A stretch of DNA of 5,759 bases from Thiobacillus sp. UBA2487 (GTDB taxonomy: Bacteria > Pseudomonadota > Gammaproteobacteria > Burkholderiales > Sulfuriferulaceae), in contig DDOT01000029.1 in NCBI GenBank assembly GCA_002341815.1, positions 765 to 6,523 on the forward strand, written 5' to 3'. The notes beneath the pieces were generated by a model, which saw nothing but the letters and a program-made list of their open reading frames with translations, ran no database searches and had not been told where the DNA came from. Position numbers and translations under genes: made by a program. Below are positions 5,139 through 5,759 of this stretch, piece after piece (the first letter of the stretch is position 1; every line of letters starts with the position of its first letter).

Positions 5139-5759
5139 TCAATTTATGCGATGGTACAAGGTGAAGCGCTCCGCCCGATTACCCATGCGGCTATCGCTCC
5201 ATACCGCATGCCAACCGGATAATGTGGGTGGTGTTGCGCTGTCTCCGGGATCTTCGGTCAGCAGCCAATGGCAACTACGCGGGTGCGCGCTGTTGTCGGA
5301 CAAGGTTTGCAAACCAATGTAGTAATCCAGCATTGCGCGCGCGCCATCATCAATGTCGCGTCCGGCAACACAACCTAATGCGGGCAGTTTCGGTTGCAGG
5401 GAAGCGGCAACGCCGGCATAGCCCAGTCGTTGGTCCATGGGTGCAACAAACAGAAATGCAGCCAAGCCCCAAGCCATGGTCATGCCGGCAGCCCAGGCCA
5501 GTAATGGACGCTGGGGAGAGCGTTTCATGCGTAACAACAGAATGATCCACAGCAGGCAATAGGCGATAGCGAGCAGCACGGGCAGAGGCCGGAAGCTGCC
5601 GTTATAACGGGGTTGCAAGCTGTGGAGGTGATGCGCCAATTGAGCCGGTATGCCCAGGTCCAGTGCGCTCCAGTATACCCAGACTGCAATACCCAGCACG
5701 CCAAATGCCATGATGGCAAACCAATACAGCGCGTTGGCGGCCCCACGGCGCAACGTGCC
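5139..5759 (-). CDS. ArnT/GT39-like membrane glycosyltransferase, C-terminal part (start outside window)
   Basis: The frame is open to the window edge; a TTG at 5753 is an internal leucine, so this is the last 206 residues or so of a larger protein. Three hydrophobic segments are visible: an ALYWFAIMAFGVLGIAVWVYW stretch near the start, PVLLAIAYCLLWIILLL, and LLAWAAGMTMAWGLAAFLFV, the last two separated by a basic loop (RMKRSPQRP). A soluble C-terminal domain of about 100 residues with two or three Cys follows. The pattern 'RRGAANALYWF...SALDLG..AQLA.HLH.LQP.Y' and 'RSPQRPLLAWAAGMTMAWGL' matches what I recall from the C-termini of family 39 glycosyltransferases (ArnT-like) of betaproteobacteria. 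These move a sugar from a polyprenyl-phosphate carrier to a periplasmic acceptor such as lipid A. The catalytic N-terminal part is not in the window, so acceptor and donor cannot be inferred. It lies upstream of copA in the same direction, probably as a transcript neighbour without functional link. Confidence 0.8.
   Translation of the reverse strand, partial: GTLRRGAANALYWFAIMAFGVLGIAVWVYWSALDLGIPAQLAHHLHSLQPRYNGSFRPLPVLLAIAYCLLWIILLLRMKRSPQRPLLAWAAGMTMAWGLAAFLFVAPMDQRLGYAGVAASLQPKLPALGCVAGRDIDDGARAMLDYYIGLQTLSDNSAHPRSCHWLLTEDPGDSATPPTLSGWHAVWSDSRMGNRAERFTLYHRIN

Noticed and set aside
4705..5322. A 205-codon + strand open frame
   Set aside because: It runs antisense across both copA and the glycosyltransferase gene and has no recognisable domain.

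Overview
The window looks like ordinary chromosomal DNA from a Gram-negative proteobacterium. Base composition is balanced, slightly above 50% GC by eye. An outer-membrane-barrel-like protein, two Sec signal peptides, a CopA-type ATPase and an ArnT/GT39-like membrane glycosyltransferase all fit a beta- or gammaproteobacterium. Betaproteobacteria (Nitrosomonadales/Gallionellaceae-like) is my best guess from family resemblance, not from a database search. No RNA gene, CRISPR array, insertion sequence or phage gene was found.

The layout is two convergent gene blocks meeting at a strong hairpin (2451-2476). The left block reads on the + strand. It holds the 3' end of a DUF6502-like gene (2-289), a secreted DUF5666-type protein (282-1511) overlapping it by 8 bp, a 129-bp intergenic region with a candidate promoter and a perfect 17-bp palindrome, and a predicted outer-membrane beta-barrel protein (1641-2423). 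The left block therefore looks like an envelope module of poorly characterised families.

The right block reads on the - strand. In transcription order it holds the C-terminal part of a membrane glycosyltransferase (5139 to beyond the window end), a Cu+-exporting P1B-type ATPase (copA-like, stop at 2913), and a small protein of three 28-residue helical repeats (2479-2916). The small gene's start codon overlaps the copA stop in an ATGA junction, so the two are probably translationally coupled. CopA would pump Cu+ from the cytoplasm to the periplasm. The partner's role is unknown, but its cysteines are spaced exactly one repeat apart.

The most interesting points are: the coupled Cys-repeat protein; an 11-nt perfect complementarity between that gene's ribosome-binding region and the hairpin just after its stop codon; the triplicated DGIGGTGH motif, kept at the protein level by purely synonymous divergence; the Met/Pro-rich tail of the DUF5666-type protein; and the palindrome over the -10 element ahead of the barrel gene. 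None of these amounts to a clearly new system on sequence evidence alone.
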